From Clostridia bacterium (lineage in GTDB: Bacteria > Bacillota_A > Clostridia > Oscillospirales > CAG-382), in NCBI GenBank assembly GCA_017517985.1, contig JAFWWX010000062.1, forward strand, positions 1 to 6,887: 6,887 nucleotides of DNA. Direction: 5' to 3'. Made by a program: the position numbers and the translations under genes. Within the stretch, counting starts at the first letter, position 1. Each line of letters opens with the position of its first letter. Under the pieces are notes generated by a model. The model did no database searches, was not told where the DNA came from, and was given only the letters and a program-made list of their open reading frames with translations. Below are positions 6,111 through 6,887 of this stretch, one piece after another.

Positions 6111-6809
6111 ATGACAGGAAGATTAAAGTCCGGGATGTTAAGCGGGAATGCCTTAAAAATAATTGCGCTTATCTCTATGACAATAGACCATATAGGCGTG
6201 CAGCTTTTCCCGTTTAATGATATGTTCAGAATAATCGGAAGACTTGCATTTCCGATTTTCGCATATATGATAGCTGAAGGCTGTACCTATACAAAGAACA
6301 GATCAAAGTATATTATGCTTATGGGTGTCACAGCACTTGTGTGCCAGAGCGTATACTTTTTTGCAATGGGTTCTCTTTATCAGAGTATTTTTGTAACATT
6401 TTTTATTTCAATAGGATTGATATATGTTGCGGATTATGTACTGAAAAACCAAACACCATTATCTGCTACCTTCTTTGCTCTGCTGCTTTTTCTGGTATTA
6501 TTTATTACAGAATACCTGCCGTCAGTTCTTGTGAAAACGGATTTTTATATTGATTACGGATTTCTAGGTGTTATGCTTCCGTTTGCGGTATATTTTGCAA
6601 AGGGCAGAGGAACTAAACTTGCAGTAACTTTTTTATGCCTTATTCTTCTTGCTTATGCGGCCGGGACGGTTCAGTGGTACTCCGTGTTTGCAGTTCCGCT
6701 TCTTGCTCTTTACAACGGAAGCCGTGGAAAACATAAATTGAAATGGTTTTTCTATATATATTACCCCACTCATCTTGTCGCAATATATTTAGTGTCTTTG
6801 TGCATATAA
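6111..6809 (+). CDS. TraX family membrane protein
   Basis: A 232-residue polytopic membrane protein with about seven hydrophobic segments. TraX family marks are LKIIALISMTIDHIG (15-29, with the Asp26-His27 pair), RIIGRLAFPIFAYMIAEG (40-57), a central FVTFFISIGL, and the C-terminal WFFYIYYPTHLVAIY (212-226). TraX of the F plasmid acetylates the pilin N-terminus; chromosomal homologues in Firmicutes occur without pilin or conjugation genes and have no settled function, though acetylation of an envelope component is a reasonable guess. No other transfer gene is in the window, so this should not be read as a sign of a plasmid or conjugative element. The start at 6111 has AAAGGA (6096-6101) nine bases upstream, overlapping the end of the previous gene, so translation is probably coupled. 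A second possible start is the ATG at 6135, without a good binding site. Confidence 0.9.
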   Translation: MTGRLKSGMLSGNALKIIALISMTIDHIGVQLFPFNDMFRIIGRLAFPIFAYMIAEGCTYTKNRSKYIMLMGVTALVCQSVYFFAMGSLYQSIFVTFFISIGLIYVADYVLKNQTPLSATFFALLLFLVLFITEYLPSVLVKTDFYIDYGFLGVMLPFAVYFAKGRGTKLAVTFLCLILLAYAAGTVQWYSVFAVPLLALYNGSRGKHKLKWFFYIYYPTHLVAIYLVSLCI

Positions 6810-6838
6810 ATGTTTTTGATTAACAGGTTTTATATGCA
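6801..6838 (+). terminator. Weak AT-rich hairpin at the end of the operon
   Basis: TGCATATAAA (6801-6810) and its reverse complement (6829-6838) can pair around an 18-base loop that contains TTTTT. The left arm includes the stop codon of the TraX gene. The stem is AT-rich and no proper T-tract follows, so termination here would be weak. The remaining bases to 6887 hold no recognisable gene or clear promoter. Confidence 0.35.
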
Positions 6839-6887
6839 TTTAGAATAGATTTGTTTGTGTGAAATTCCATAAAATAACTCCAATAAT

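Noticed and set aside
6111..6809. TraX gene as evidence of a conjugative plasmid or integrative element
   Set aside because: There is no relaxase, mating-pair, pilin or integrase gene in the window, and TraX-family proteins are common as chromosomal genes in Clostridia.

Overview
The window looks like chromosomal DNA of a low-GC Gram-positive anaerobe, most likely Clostridia of the Oscillospiraceae/Ruminococcaceae type. This is an inference from the AT-rich genes, the strong AGGAGG-type ribosome binding sites, consensus SigA promoters, an LTA-synthase-family membrane protein, a TrmA-family rRNA methyltransferase with the iron-sulfur cysteines, and a TraX-family protein of the kind common in that group. 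No species can be named. I see no tRNA or rRNA gene, CRISPR array, insertion sequence or phage gene.

Layout. (1) Bases 1-450 hold the 3' end of a polar amino acid ABC transporter ATPase (+ strand), closed by a strong hairpin at 457-487 that can terminate transcription from both sides. (2) Next is a short 9-bp tandem repeat (492-528) in the gap between two convergent genes. (3) An orphan ComF/ComFC-type phosphoribosyltransferase-like gene runs leftward (1201-542). (4) A compact divergent control region (about 1230-1325) follows. It has a perfect TTGACA-N17-TATAAT promoter for comF, a TTGACA-N17 extended -10 promoter for the rightward genes, and a perfect 14-bp palindrome between the two -35 boxes. 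(5) Five + strand genes lie close together with no terminator between them and probably form one operon: a hypothetical protein with a glycosidase-type C-terminal beta domain (1368-2003), an RlmD/RlmCD-type 23S rRNA uracil methyltransferase (2039-3406), an LTA-synthase-family alkaline-phosphatase-fold membrane enzyme (3460-5535), a flavodoxin-fold protein (5577-6104) and a TraX-family membrane protein (6111-6809). A weak AT-rich hairpin overlaps the end of the last gene.

How the genes fit together. The rRNA methyltransferase is a housekeeping gene. The LtaS-like and TraX-like proteins are both multi-pass membrane proteins of families that modify extracellular polymers or proteins (glycerol-phosphate transfer and acetylation), so a link to the cell envelope is possible but not shown. 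The flavodoxin-fold gene and TraX are probably translationally coupled. I found no convincing undescribed multi-gene system. The parts most worth a second look are the palindrome in the divergent promoter region, the stand-alone beta-domain protein, and the LtaS-like/flavodoxin/TraX gene grouping.
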